From positions 27,406,001 to 27,470,000 of the forward strand of contig NC_079884.1 of NCBI RefSeq assembly GCF_029227915.1: a DNA stretch of 64,000 bases, written 5' to 3'. Both the position numbers and the translations under genes were made by a program. The DNA comes from Hydractinia symbiolongicarpus. Its lineage: Eukaryota; Cnidaria; Hydrozoa; Anthoathecata; Hydractiniidae. Below the pieces are notes generated by a model. The model ran no database searches and was not told the origin of the DNA. It saw nothing but the letters and a program-made list of their open reading frames with translations. Shown one piece after another: positions 37,727 through 49,527 of the stretch (the first letter of the stretch is position 1; the number at the start of each line of letters is the position of its first letter).

Positions 37727-39510
37727 TGAGTTCCAGCAATCATGTCAAATTAAGAAGAATGTTATTTCTTGGAGTCCAATCAGCTCATTTATCACATTTA
37801 GGAGGTCAAAGTCCAAAATCAGTTTAATTAAATCCCACAGTCAATCGTTTCACCGTTACAAGCGATACAACTTAGTAATATCGGAAAAATATCGCTAAAT
37901 ACATGTTGGTGCGAATATGTGACGCAACCATTGTAACTCCAACGGATTGATACTGCTAGAAAGTCAAGGAAATAGAGTTTTCGAAAGTGTTTCCATTTCT
38001 TCAGCGTGCGCTAACGGCTAGGATTGATCCCACAGTAAAAAATGACTTACTAATCTACACTTTCAAATAACGCGCTACCACATCGCCCAGTGTAATCGCT
38101 GAGTTCCAGCAATCATGTCAAATTAAGAAGAATGTTATTTTTTAGAGTCCAATTGTCTCATTTATCACATTTAGGAGGTCAAAGTCCAAAATCAGTTCAA
38201 TTAAGTCCCACAGTCAACCGTTTCGCTGTTACAAGCGATACAACTTAGTAATATCGGAAAAATATCACTAACTACTTGTTGGTACAAATATGTGAGGCAA
38301 CCGTTATAACTCAAACATGTAGTTTACTGAAAATGGCTCTATTTCATAAGTGCAGGCTGAGGGTGAGGATTGGTGCCACAGTAAAAAATAACTTACTTAT
38401 CTAAATGTTTTAATGAAGCGCTACTGCAGAGCCCAGTGTAATCGATGAATTCTAGCAATGATGTCAAATTAAGAAGAATGTTATTTCTTGGAGACCAATT
38501 GTCTCATTTATCACATTTAGGAGGTCAAAGTCCAAAACAAGATCAATTAGGTCCCACAGTCAATCGTTTCACTGTTAAAGACGATACAACTTAGTAATAT
38601 CGGAAAAATATCACTAAATACATGTTGGAACAAATATGTGACGCAACCGTTGTAACTCAAACATGTAGTTTACTGAAAATGGCTCAATTTCATCAGTGCA
38701 GGCGGACGGCTAGGATTGGTACCACAGTAAAAAATAACTTACTTATCTAAACTTTTTAATGAAGCGCTACTGCAGAGCCCAGTGTAATCGATGAATTCCA
38801 GCAATCATGTCAAATTAAGAAGAATGTTATTTCTTGGAGTCCAATTGTCTCAATTATCACATTTAGGAGGTCAAAGTCCAAAATAAGTTCAATTAAGTCC
38901 CAAAGTCAATCGTTTCACTGTTAAAAGCGATACAACTTAGTAATATCGGAAAAACATCACTAAATGCATGTAGCTACGAATATGTGACGCAACCGTTGTA
39001 ACTCAACCGGACTGATACTGTTAGAAAGACAATGAAATGTAGTTTTTGAAACTGTCTCTATTTATTCAGCGCGCGCTAACAACAACGATTGGTCCCACTG
39101 TACAAAATGACTAATTTATCTAAATTTTTTAATAAAGCGCTCCCACACCGCCCAGTGTAATCGCTGAGTTCCAGCAATCATGTCAAATTAAGAAGAATGT
39201 TATTTCTTGGAGCCCAATTGCCTCATTTATCACATTTAGGAGGTCAAAGTCCAAAATCAGTTCAATTAAGTCCCACAGTCAATCGTTTCGCTGTTACAAG
39301 CGATACAACTTAGTAATATCGGAAAAATATCACTAACTACTTGTTGGTACAAATATGTGAGGCAACCGTTATAACTCAAACATGTAGTTTACTGAAAATG
39401 GCTCTGTTACTTCAGTGCAGGTTGACGGCCAGGATTGGTACCACAGTAAAAAATAACTTACTTATCTAAATTTTTTAATGAAGCGCTACTGCAGAGCCCA
39501 GTGTAATCGA
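37727..39510 (+). repeat. Rearranged monomers including copied 32374-type cassette
   Basis: Monomers start at 37727 (A), 38100 (B), 38446 (B), 38792 (A, j) and 39165 (B). The first two repeat 32374-33092, about 5.35 kb upstream, except that 38100 carries the type l/o tail. Monomer 38446 is an m/i chimera (GAGACCAATTG then AACAAGATCAATTAGG). Monomer 39165 is a k/32747-type chimera. This short interval therefore contains three recombinant units. Confidence 0.8.
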
Positions 39511-41641
39511 TGAATTCCAGCAATTATGTCAAATTAAGAACAATGTTATTTTTTGGAGTCCAATTGTCTCATTTATCACATTTAGGAGGTCAAAGTCCAA
39601 AACAAGTTCAATTAGGTCCCACAGTCAATCGTTTCACTGTTAAAGACGATACAACTTAGTAATATCGGAAAAATATCACTAAATACATGTTGGAACAAAT
39701 ATGTGACGCAACCGTTGTAACTCAAACATGTAGTTTACTGAAAATGGCTCAATTTCATCAGTGCAGGCGGACGGCTAGGATTGGTACCACAGTAAAAAAT
39801 AACTTACTTATCTAAACTTTTTAATGAAGCGCTACTGCAGAGCCCAGTGTAATCGATGAATTCCAGCAATCATGTCAAATTAAGAAGAATGTTATTTCTT
39901 GGAGTCCAATTGTCTCAATTATCACATTTAGGAGGTCAAAGTCCAAAATAAGTTCAATTAAGTCCCAAAGTCAATCGTTTCACTGTTAAAAGCGATACAA
40001 CTTAGTAATATCGGAAAAACATCACTAAATGCATGTAGCTACGAATATGTGACGCAACCGTTGTAACTCAACCGGACTGATACTGTTAGAAAGACAATGA
40101 AATGTAGTTTTTGAAACTGTCTCTATTTATTCAGCGCGCGCTAACAACAACGATTGGTCCCACTGTACAAAATGACTAATTTATCTAAATTTTTTAATAA
40201 AGCGCTCCCACACCGCCCAGTGTAATCGCTGAGTTCCAGCAATCATGTCAAATTAAGAAGAATGTTATTTCTTGGAGCCCAATTGCCTCATTTATCACAT
40301 TTATAAGGTCAAAGTCCAAAATCAAGTTCAATTAACTCCCACAGCCAATTGCTTCACTGTTACAAGCGATACAACTTAGTATTATCGGAAAAATATCACT
40401 AAATACATGTTGGTACAAATATGTGACGCAACCGTTGTAACTCAAACATGTAGTTTACTGAAAATGGCTCTATTTCCTAAGTGCAGGCTGACGGTGAGGA
40501 TTGGTGCCACAGTAAAAAATAACTTACTTATCTAAATGTTTTAATGAAGCGCTACTGCAGAGCCCAGTGTAATCGATGAATTCTAGCAATGATGTCAAAT
40601 TAAGAAGAATGTTATTTCTTGGAGACCAATTGTCTCATTTATCACATTTATGAGGTCAAAATCCAAAATCAGTTCAATTAAGTCCCACAGCTAATCGCTT
40701 CACTGTTACAAGCGATACAACTTAGTAATATCGGAGAAATATCACTAAATACATGTTGGAACAAATATGTGACGCAATCGTTGTAACTCAAACATGTAGT
40801 TTACTGAAAATGGCTCTATTTCATAAGTGCAGGCTGAGGGTGAGGATTGGTGCCACAGTAAAAAATAACTTACTTATCTAAATGTTTTAATGAAGCGCTA
40901 CTGCAGAGCCCAGTGTAATCGATGAATTCTAGCAATGATGTCAAATTAAGAAGAATGTTATTTCTTGGAGACCAATTGTCTTATTTATCACATTTATGAG
41001 GTCAAAATCCAAAATCAGTTCAATTAAGTCCTACAGCCAATCGCTTCGCTGTTAAAAGCGATCCAACTCAGTAACATCAGAAAAATATCGCTAAATACAT
41101 TGTGGTACGAATATGTGACGCAACCGTTGTAACTCAGCCGGACTGATACTGTCAGAAAGTCAAGGAAATGTAGTTTTTGAAACTGTCTCTATTTCTTCAG
41201 TGCGCGCTAACTGCTAGGATTGGTATCACAGTAAAGAATGACTTACTTATCTACACTTTCAAGTAAAGCGCTACCACAGCACCCAGTGTAATCGCTCAGT
41301 TCCAGCAATCATGTCAAATTAAGAAGAATGTTATTTCTTGAAGTCCAATTGCCTCATTTATCACATTTATAAGGTCAAAGTCCAAAAACAGTTCAATTAA
41401 ATCCCACAGTCAATCGCTTCACAGTTACAAGCGATACAACTTAGTAATATCGGAGAAATATGACTAAGTACATGTTGGAACAAATATGTGACGCAACAGT
41501 TGTAAGTCAAACATGTAGTTTACTGAAAATGGCTCCATTTCCTCAGCGCAGGCCGACGGCTAGGATTGGTGCCACAGTAAAAAATAACTTACTTATCTAA
41601 ATTTTCTAATGAAGCGCTACTGCAGAGCCCAGTGTAATCGA
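39511..41641 (+). repeat. 6-monomer HOR (2131 bp), recombined copy
   Basis: Monomers start at 39511 (B, i), 39857 (A, j), 40230 (B, k), 40577 (B, l), 40923 (A) and 41296 (B). The span is again 2131 bp, but the last two units are chimeras. Monomer 40923 starts like m (GAGACCAATTGTCTTATTT) and continues as the rare 33093 type (CCTACAGCC, GCGATCCAACTC). Monomer 41296 starts like k and ends like m (ATGACTAAGTACATG). Here the A and B positions differ from the standard order while the total length is preserved. Confidence 0.82.
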
Positions 41642-44145
41642 TGAATTCCAGCAATCATGTCACATTAAGAAGAATGTTATTTCTTGGAGTCCAATTCTCT
41701 CATTTATCACATTTAGGAGGTCAAAGTCCAAAATTAGTTCAATTAAGTCCCACAGTCAATCGTTTCGCTGTTAAAAGCGATACAACTTAGTAACATCGGA
41801 AAAACATCACTAAATGCATGTAGCTACGAATACGTGACGCAACCGTTGTAACTCAACCGAACTGATACTGTTAGAAAGACAATGAATTGTAGTTTTTGAA
41901 ACTGTCTCTATTTATTCAGCGCGTGCTAACGGCAACGATTGGTCCCACTGTACAAAATGACTAATTTATCTAAATTTTTTAATAAAGCGCTCCCACACCG
42001 CCCAGTGTAATCGCTGAGTTCCAGCAATCATGTCAAATTAAGAAGAATGTTGTTTCTTGGAGTCCAATTGTCTCATTTATCACATTTAGGAGGTCAAAGT
42101 CCAAAACAAGTTCAATTAGGTCCCACAGTCAATCGTTTCACTGTTAAAGACGATACAACTTAGTAATATCGGAAAAATATCACTAAATACATGTTGGAAC
42201 AAATATGTGACGCAACCGTTGTAACTCAAACATGTAGTTTACTGAAAATGGCTCAATTTCATCAGTGCAGGCGGACGGCTAGGATTGGTACCACAGTAAA
42301 AAATAACTTACTTATCTAAATTTTTTAATGAAGCGCTACTGCAGAGCCCAGTGTAATCGATGAATTCCAGCAATCATGTCAAATTAAGAAGAATGTTATT
42401 TCTTGGAGCCCAATTGTCTCAATTATCACATTTAGGAGGTCAAAGTCCAAAATAAGTTCAATTAAGTCCCAAAGTCAATCGTTTCACTGTTAAAAGCGAT
42501 ACAACTTAGTAATATCGGAAAAACATCACTAAATGCATGTAGCTACGAATACGTGACGCAACCGTTGTAACTCAACCGAACTGATACTGTTAGAAAGACA
42601 ATGAATTGTAGTTTTTGAAACTGTCTCTATTTATTCAGCGCGTGCTAACGGCAACGATTGGTCCCACTGTACAAAATGACTAATTTATCTAAATTTTTTA
42701 ATAAAGCGCTCCCACACCGCCCAGTGTAATCGCTGAGTTCCAGCAATCATGTCAAATTAAGAAGAATGTTGTTTCTTGGAGTCCAATTGTCTCATTTATC
42801 ACATTTAGGAGGTCAAAGTCCAAAACAAGTTCAATTAGGTCCCACAGTCAATCGTTTCACTGTTAAAGACGATACAACTTAGTAATATCGGAAAAATATC
42901 ACTAAATACATGTTGGAACAAATATGTGACGCAACCGTTGTAACTCAAACATGTAGTTTACTGAAAATGGCTCAATTTCATCAGTGCAGGCGGACGGCTA
43001 GGATTGGTACCACAGTAAAAAATAACTTACTTATCTAAATTTTTTAATGAAGCGCTACTGCAGAGCCCAGTGTAATCGATGAATTCCAGCAATCATGTCA
43101 AATTAAGAAGAATGTTATTTCTTGGAGCCCAATTGTCTCAATTATCACATTTAGGAGGTCAAAGTCCAAAATAAGTTCAATTAAGTCCCAAAGTCAATCG
43201 TTTCACTGTTAAAAGCGATACAACTTAGTAATATCGGAAAAACATCACTAAATGCATGTAGCTACGAATTTGTGACGCAACCGTTGTAACTCAACCGGAC
43301 TGATACTGTTAGAAAGACAATGAAATTTAGTTTTTGAAACTGTCTCTATTTATTCAGCGCGCGCTAACGGCAACGATTGGTCCCACTGTACAAAATGACT
43401 AATTTATCTAAATTTTTTAATAAAGCGCTCCCACACCGCCCAGTGTAATCGCTGAGTTCCAGCAATCATGTCAAATTAAGAAGAATGTTATTTCTTGGAG
43501 TTCAATTGCCTTATTTATCACATTTATAAGGTCAAAGTCCAAAATCAAGTTCAATTAACTCCCACAGCCAATCGCTTCACTGTTACAAGCGATACAACTT
43601 AGTATTATCGAAAAAATATCACTAAATACATGTTGGTACAAATATGTGACGCAACCGTTGTAACTCAAACATGTAGTTTACTGAAAATGGCTCTATTTCC
43701 TAAGTGCAGGCTGACGGTGAGGATTGGTGCCACAGTAAAAAATGACTTACTTATCTAAATGTTTTAATGAAGCGCTACTGCAGAGCCCAGTGTAATCGAT
43801 GAATTCTAGCAATGATGTCGAATTAAGAAGAATGTTATTTCTTGGAGACCAATTGTCTTATTTATCACATTCATGAGGTCAAAATCCAAAAACAGTTCAA
43901 TTAAATCCCACAGTCAATCGCTTCACAGTTACAAGCGATACAACTTAGTAATATCGGAGAAATATGACTAAGTACATGTTGGAACAAATATGTGACGCAA
44001 CAGTTGTAAGTCAAACATGTAGTTTACTGAAAATGGCTCCATTTCCTCAGCGCAGGCCGACGGCTAGGATTGGTACCACAGTAAAAAATAACTTACTTAT
44101 CTAAATTTTCTAATGAAGCGCTACTGCAGAGCCCAGTGTAATCGA
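41642..44145 (+). repeat. 6-mer derivative with i-j duplication (719 bp)
   Basis: Monomers start at 41642 (A, n), 42015 (B, i), 42361 (A, j/n chimera), 42734 (B, i), 43080 (A, j), 43453 (B, k) and 43800 (B, m). The pair i-j is duplicated with a 719-bp period, and type l is missing. Monomer 42361 starts as j (TCTCAATTATCAC) and ends as n (GAATACGTGACG, CCGAACTG, GAATTGTAG). This identifies the crossover that created the duplication. Confidence 0.88.
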
Positions 44146-46276
44146 TGAATTCCAGCAATCATGTCAAATTAAGAAGAATGTTATTTCTTGGAGTCCAATT
44201 CTCTCATTTATCACATTTAGGAGGTCAAAGTCCAAAATTAGTTCAATTAAGTCCCACAGTCAATCGTTTCGCTGTTAAAAGCGATACAACTTAGTAACAT
44301 CGGAAAAACATCACTAAATGCATGTAGCTACGAATACGTGACGCAACCGTTGTAACTCAACCGAACTGATACTGTTAGAAAGACAATGAATTGTAGTTTT
44401 TGAAACTGTCTCTATTTATTCAGCGCGTGCTAACGGCAACGATTGGTCCCACTGTACAAAATGACTAATTTATCTAAATTTTTTAATAAAGCGCTCCCAC
44501 ACCGCCCAGTGTAATCGCTGAGTTCCAGCAATCATGTCAAATTAAGAAGAATGTTGTTTCTTGGAGTCCAATTGTCTCATTTATCACATTTAGGAGGTCA
44601 AAGTCCAAAACAAGTTCAATTAGGTCCCACAGTCAATCGTTTCACTGTTAAAGACGATACAACTTAGTAATATCGGAAAAATATCACTAAATACATGTTG
44701 GAACAAATATGTGACGCAACCGTTGTAACTCAAACATGTAGTTTACTGAAAATGGCTCAATTTCATCAGTGCAGGCGGACGGCTAGGATTGGTACCACAG
44801 TAAAAAATAACTTACTTATCTAAATTTTTTAATGAAGCGCTACTGCAGAGCCCAGTGTAATCGATGAATTCCAGCAATCATGTCAAATTAAGAAGAATGT
44901 TATTTCTTGGAGCCCAATTGTCTCAATTATCACATTTAGGAGGTCAAAGTCCAAAATAAGTTCAATTAAGTCCCAAAGTCAATCGTTTCACTGTTAAAAG
45001 CGATACAACTTAGTAATATCGGAAAAACATCACTAAATGCATGTAGCTACGAATTTGTGACGCAACCGTTGTAACTCAACCGGACTGATACTGTTAGAAA
45101 GACAATGAAATTTAGTTTTTGAAACTGTCTCTATTTATTCAGCGCGCGCTAACGGCAACGATTGGTCCCACTGTACAAAATGACTAATTTATCTAAATTT
45201 TTTAATAAAGCGCTCCCACACCGCCCAGTGTAATCGCTGAGTTCCAGCAATCATGTCAAATTAAGAAGAATGTTATTTCTTGGAGTCCAATTGCCTTATT
45301 TATCACATTTATAAGGTCAAAGTCCAAAATCAAGTTCAATTAACTCCCACAGCCAATCGCTTCACTGTTACAAGCGATACAACTTAGTATTATCGGAAAA
45401 ATATCACTAAATACATGTTGGTACAAATATGTGACGCAACCGTTGTAACTCAAACATGTAGTTTACTGAAAATGGCTCTATTTCCTAAGTGCAGGCTGAC
45501 GGTGAGGATTGGTGCCACAGTAAAAAATGACTTACTTATCTAAATGTTTTAATGAAGCGCTACTGCAGAGCCCAGTGTAATCGATGAATTCTAGCAATGA
45601 TGTCAAATTAAGAAGAATGTTATTTCTTGGAGTCCAATTGTCTCATTTATCACATTTATGAGGTCAAAATCCAAAATCAGTTCAATTAAGTCCCACAGCT
45701 AATCGCTTTACTGTTACAAGCGATACAACTTAGTAATATCGGAGAAATATCACTAAATACATGTTGGAACAAATATGTGACGCAATCGTTGTAACTCAAA
45801 CATGTAGTTTACTGAAAATGGCTCTATTTCATAAGTGCAGGCTGAGGGTGAGGATTGGTGCCACAGTAAAAAATAACTTACTTATCTAAATGTTTTAATG
45901 AAGCGCTACTGCAGAGCCCAGTGTAATCGATGAATTCTAGCAATGATGTCAAATTAAGAAGAATGTTATTTCTTGGAGACCAATTGTCTTATTTATCACA
46001 TTTATGAGGTCAAAATCCAAAAACAGTTCAATTAAATCCCACAGTCAATCGCTTCACAGTTACAAGCGATACAACTTAGTAATATCGGAGAAATATGACT
46101 AAGTACATGTTGGAACAAATATGTGACGCAACAGTTGTAAGTCAAACATGTAGTTTACTGAAAATGGCTCCATTTCCTCAGCGCAGGCCGACGGCTAGGA
46201 TTGGTACCACAGTAAAAAATAACTTACTTATCTAAATTTTCTAATGAAGCGCTACTGCAGAGCCCAGTGTAATCGA
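44146..46276 (+). repeat. 6-monomer HOR, tandem copy 1 (2131 bp)
   Basis: Monomers start at 44146 (A, n), 44519 (B, i), 44865 (A, j), 45238 (B, k), 45585 (B, l) and 45931 (B, m). Lengths are 373, 346, 373, 347, 346 and 346. It is followed directly by a copy that looks almost identical. Type n here carries TTTCGCTG, GAATACGTGACG and CCGAACTG, which distinguish it from the n units at 35224-37354 and 48408. Confidence 0.93.
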
Positions 46277-48407
46277 TGAATTCCAGCAATCATGTCAAAT
46301 TAAGAAGAATGTTATTTCTTGGAGTCCAATTCTCTCATTTATCACATTTAGGAGGTCAAAGTCCAAAATTAGTTCAATTAAGTCCCACAGTCAATCGTTT
46401 CGCTGTTAAAAGCGATACAACTTAGTAACATCGGAAAAACATCACTAAATGCATGTAGCTACGAATACGTGACGCAACCGTTGTAACTCAACCGAACTGA
46501 TACTGTTAGAAAGACAATGAATTGTAGTTTTTGAAACTGTCTCTATTTATTCAGCGCGTGCTAACGGCAACGATTGGTCCCACTGTACAAAATGACTAAT
46601 TTATCTAAATTTTTTAATAAAGCGCTCCCACACCGCCCAGTGTAATCGCTGAGTTCCAGCAATCATGTCAAATTAAGAAGAATGTTGTTTCTTGGAGTCC
46701 AATTGTCTCATTTATCACATTTAGGAGGTCAAAGTCCAAAACAAGTTCAATTAGGTCCCACAGTCAATCGTTTCACTGTTAAAGACGATACAACTTAGTA
46801 ATATCGGAAAAATATCACTAAATACATGTTGGAACAAATATGTGACGCAACCGTTGTAACTCAAACATGTAGTTTACTGAAAATGGCTCAATTTCATCAG
46901 TGCAGGCGGACGGCTAGGATTGGTACCACAGTAAAAAATAACTTACTTATCTAAATTTTTTAATGAAGCGCTACTGCAGAGCCCAGTGTAATCGATGAAT
47001 TCCAGCAATCATATCAAATTAAGAAGAATGTTATTTCTTGGAGCCCAATTGTCTCAATTATCACATTTAGGAGGTCAAAGTCCAAAATAAGTTCAATTAA
47101 GTCCCAAAGTCAATCGTTTCACTGTTAAAAGCGATACAACTTAGTAATATCGGAAAAACATCACTAAATGCATGTAGCTACGAATTTGTGACGCAACCGT
47201 TGTAACTCAACCGGACTGATACTGTTAGAAAGACAATGAAATTTAGTTTTTGAAACTGTCTCTATTTATTCAGCGCGCGCTAACGGCAACGATTGGTCCC
47301 ACTGTACAAAATGACTAATTTATCTAAATTTTTTAATAAAGCGCTCCCACACCGCCCAGTGTAATCGCTGAGTTCCAGCAATCATGTCAAATTAAGAAGA
47401 ATGTTATTTCTTGGAGTCCAATTGCCTTATTTATCACATTTATAAGGTCAAAGTCCAAAATCAAGTTCAATTAACTCCCACAGCCAATCGCTTCACTGTT
47501 ACAAGCGATACAACTTAGTATTATCGGAAAAATATCACTAAATACATGTTGGTACAAATATGTGACGCAACCGTTGTAACTCAAACATGTAGTTTACTGA
47601 AAATGGCTCTATTTCCTAAGTGCAGGCTGACGGTGAGGATTGGTGCCACAGTAAAAAATGACTTACTTATCTAAATGTTTTAATGAAGCGCTACTGCAGA
47701 GCCCAGTGTAATCGATGAATTCTAGCAATGATGTCAAATTAAGAAGAATGTTATTTCTTGGAGTCCAATTGTCTCATTTATCACATTTATGAGGTCAAAA
47801 TCCAAAATCAGTTCAATTAAGTCCCACAGCTAATCGCTTTACTGTTACAAGCGATACAACTTAGTAATATCGGAGAAATATCACTAAATACATGTTGGAA
47901 CAAATATGTGACGCAATCGTTGTAACTCAAACATGTAGTTTACTGAAAATGGCTCTATTTCATAAGTGCAGGCTGAGGGTGAGGATTGGTGCCACAGTAA
48001 AAAATAACTTACTTATCTAAATGTTTTAATGAAGCGCTAATGCAGAGCCCAGTGTAATCGATGAATTCTAGCAATGATGTCAAATTAAGAAGAATGTTAT
48101 TTCTTGGAGACCAATTGTCTTATTTATCACATTTATGAGGTCAAAATCCAAAAACAGTTCAATTAAATCCCACAGTCAATCGCTTCACAGTTACAAGCGA
48201 TACAACTTAGTAATATCGGAGAAATATGACTAAGTACATGTTGGAACAAATATGTGACGCAACAGTTGTAAGTCAAACATGTAGTTTACTGAAAATGGCT
48301 CCATTTCCTCAGCGCAGGCCGACGGCTAGGATTGGTACCACAGTAAAAAATAACTTACTTATCTAAATTTTCTAATGAAGCGCTACTGCAGAGCCCAGTG
48401 TAATCGA
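46277..48407 (+). repeat. 6-monomer HOR, tandem copy 2 (2131 bp)
   Basis: Monomers start at 46277, 46650, 46996, 47369, 47716 and 48062. The copy repeats 44146-46276 unit by unit. In a non-exhaustive reading I noticed substitutions only at 47013 (ATATC for ATGTC) and 48040 (CTAATGCAG for CTACTGCAG). This makes it the most recently duplicated HOR pair in the window. Confidence 0.93.
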
Positions 48408-49527
48408 TGAATTCCAGCAATCATGTCAAATTAAGAAGAATGTTATTTCTTGGAGTCCAATTCTCTCATTTATCACATTTAGGAGGTCAAAGTCCAAAAT
48501 TAGTTCAATTAAGTCCCACAGTCAATCGTTTCACTGTTAAAAGCGATACAACTTAGTAACATCGGAAAAACATCACTAAATGCATGTAGCTACGAATATG
48601 TGACGCAACCGTTGTAACTCAACCGGACTGATACTGTTAGAAAGACAATGAAATGTAGTTTTTGAAACTGTCTCTATTTATTCAGCGCGTGCTAACGGCA
48701 ACGATTGGTCCCACTGTACAAAATGACTAATTTATCTAAATTTTTTAATAAAGCGCTCCCACACCGCCCAGTGTAATCGCTGAGTTCCAGCAATCATGTC
48801 AAATTAAGAAGAATGTTATTTCTTGGAGTCCAAGTGCTTCATTTATCACATTTATAAGGTCGAAGTCCAAAATCAGCTCAATTAAGTCCCACAGTCAAAC
48901 ATTTCACTGTTAAAAGGGATGCAACCTAGTAAAATCCGAATACTATCGCTAAGTACATGTTTGTACGAATATGTGACGCAACCGTTGTAACTCAAACGGA
49001 TTTATACCGCTAGAAAGTTCATTGGAATATAGTCTTTGATACTGTTCCAATTTATTCAGCGGGTGCTAACGGCCAGGATTGGTCCCACAGTAAGAAAAGA
49101 CTTATTTATCTAAGCTTTTAAATAAAGCGCTACCACAGAGCCTGATGTAATCGCTGAATTCCAGCAATCATGTCAAATTAAGAAGAATGTTATTTCTTGT
49201 AGTCCAATTCTCTCACTTATAACATTTATAAGGTCACAGTCCAAAATCATTTTAATTAAGTCCAACAGTCAAACGTTTCACTGTTAAAAGCGATGCAACC
49301 TAGTAACATCCGAATACTATCGCTAAATGCATGTAGCTACGAATATGTGACGCAACCGTTGTAACTCAACCGGACTGATACTGTTAGAAAGACAATGAAA
49401 TGTAGTTTTTGAAACTGTCTCTATTTATTCAGCGCGTGCTAACGGCAACGATTGGTCCCACTGTACAAAATGACTAATTTATCTAAATTTTTTAATAAAG
49501 CGCTCCCACACCGCCCAGTGTAATCGC
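48408..49527 (+). repeat. Three class A monomers with a diverged island
   Basis: Monomers start at 48408 (n), 48781 (374 bp) and 49155 (373 bp). The first and the 5' part of the second are standard block V sequence. From about 48895 to 49325 the sequence is much more diverged, with AGTCAAAC, ATCCGAATACTATCG, TTTATACCGC, AAGTTCATTGG and GCGGGTGC. It then returns to standard n-type sequence at AAATGCATGTAGC. Both diverged parts share ATCCGAATACTATCGCTAA. Confidence 0.82.
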
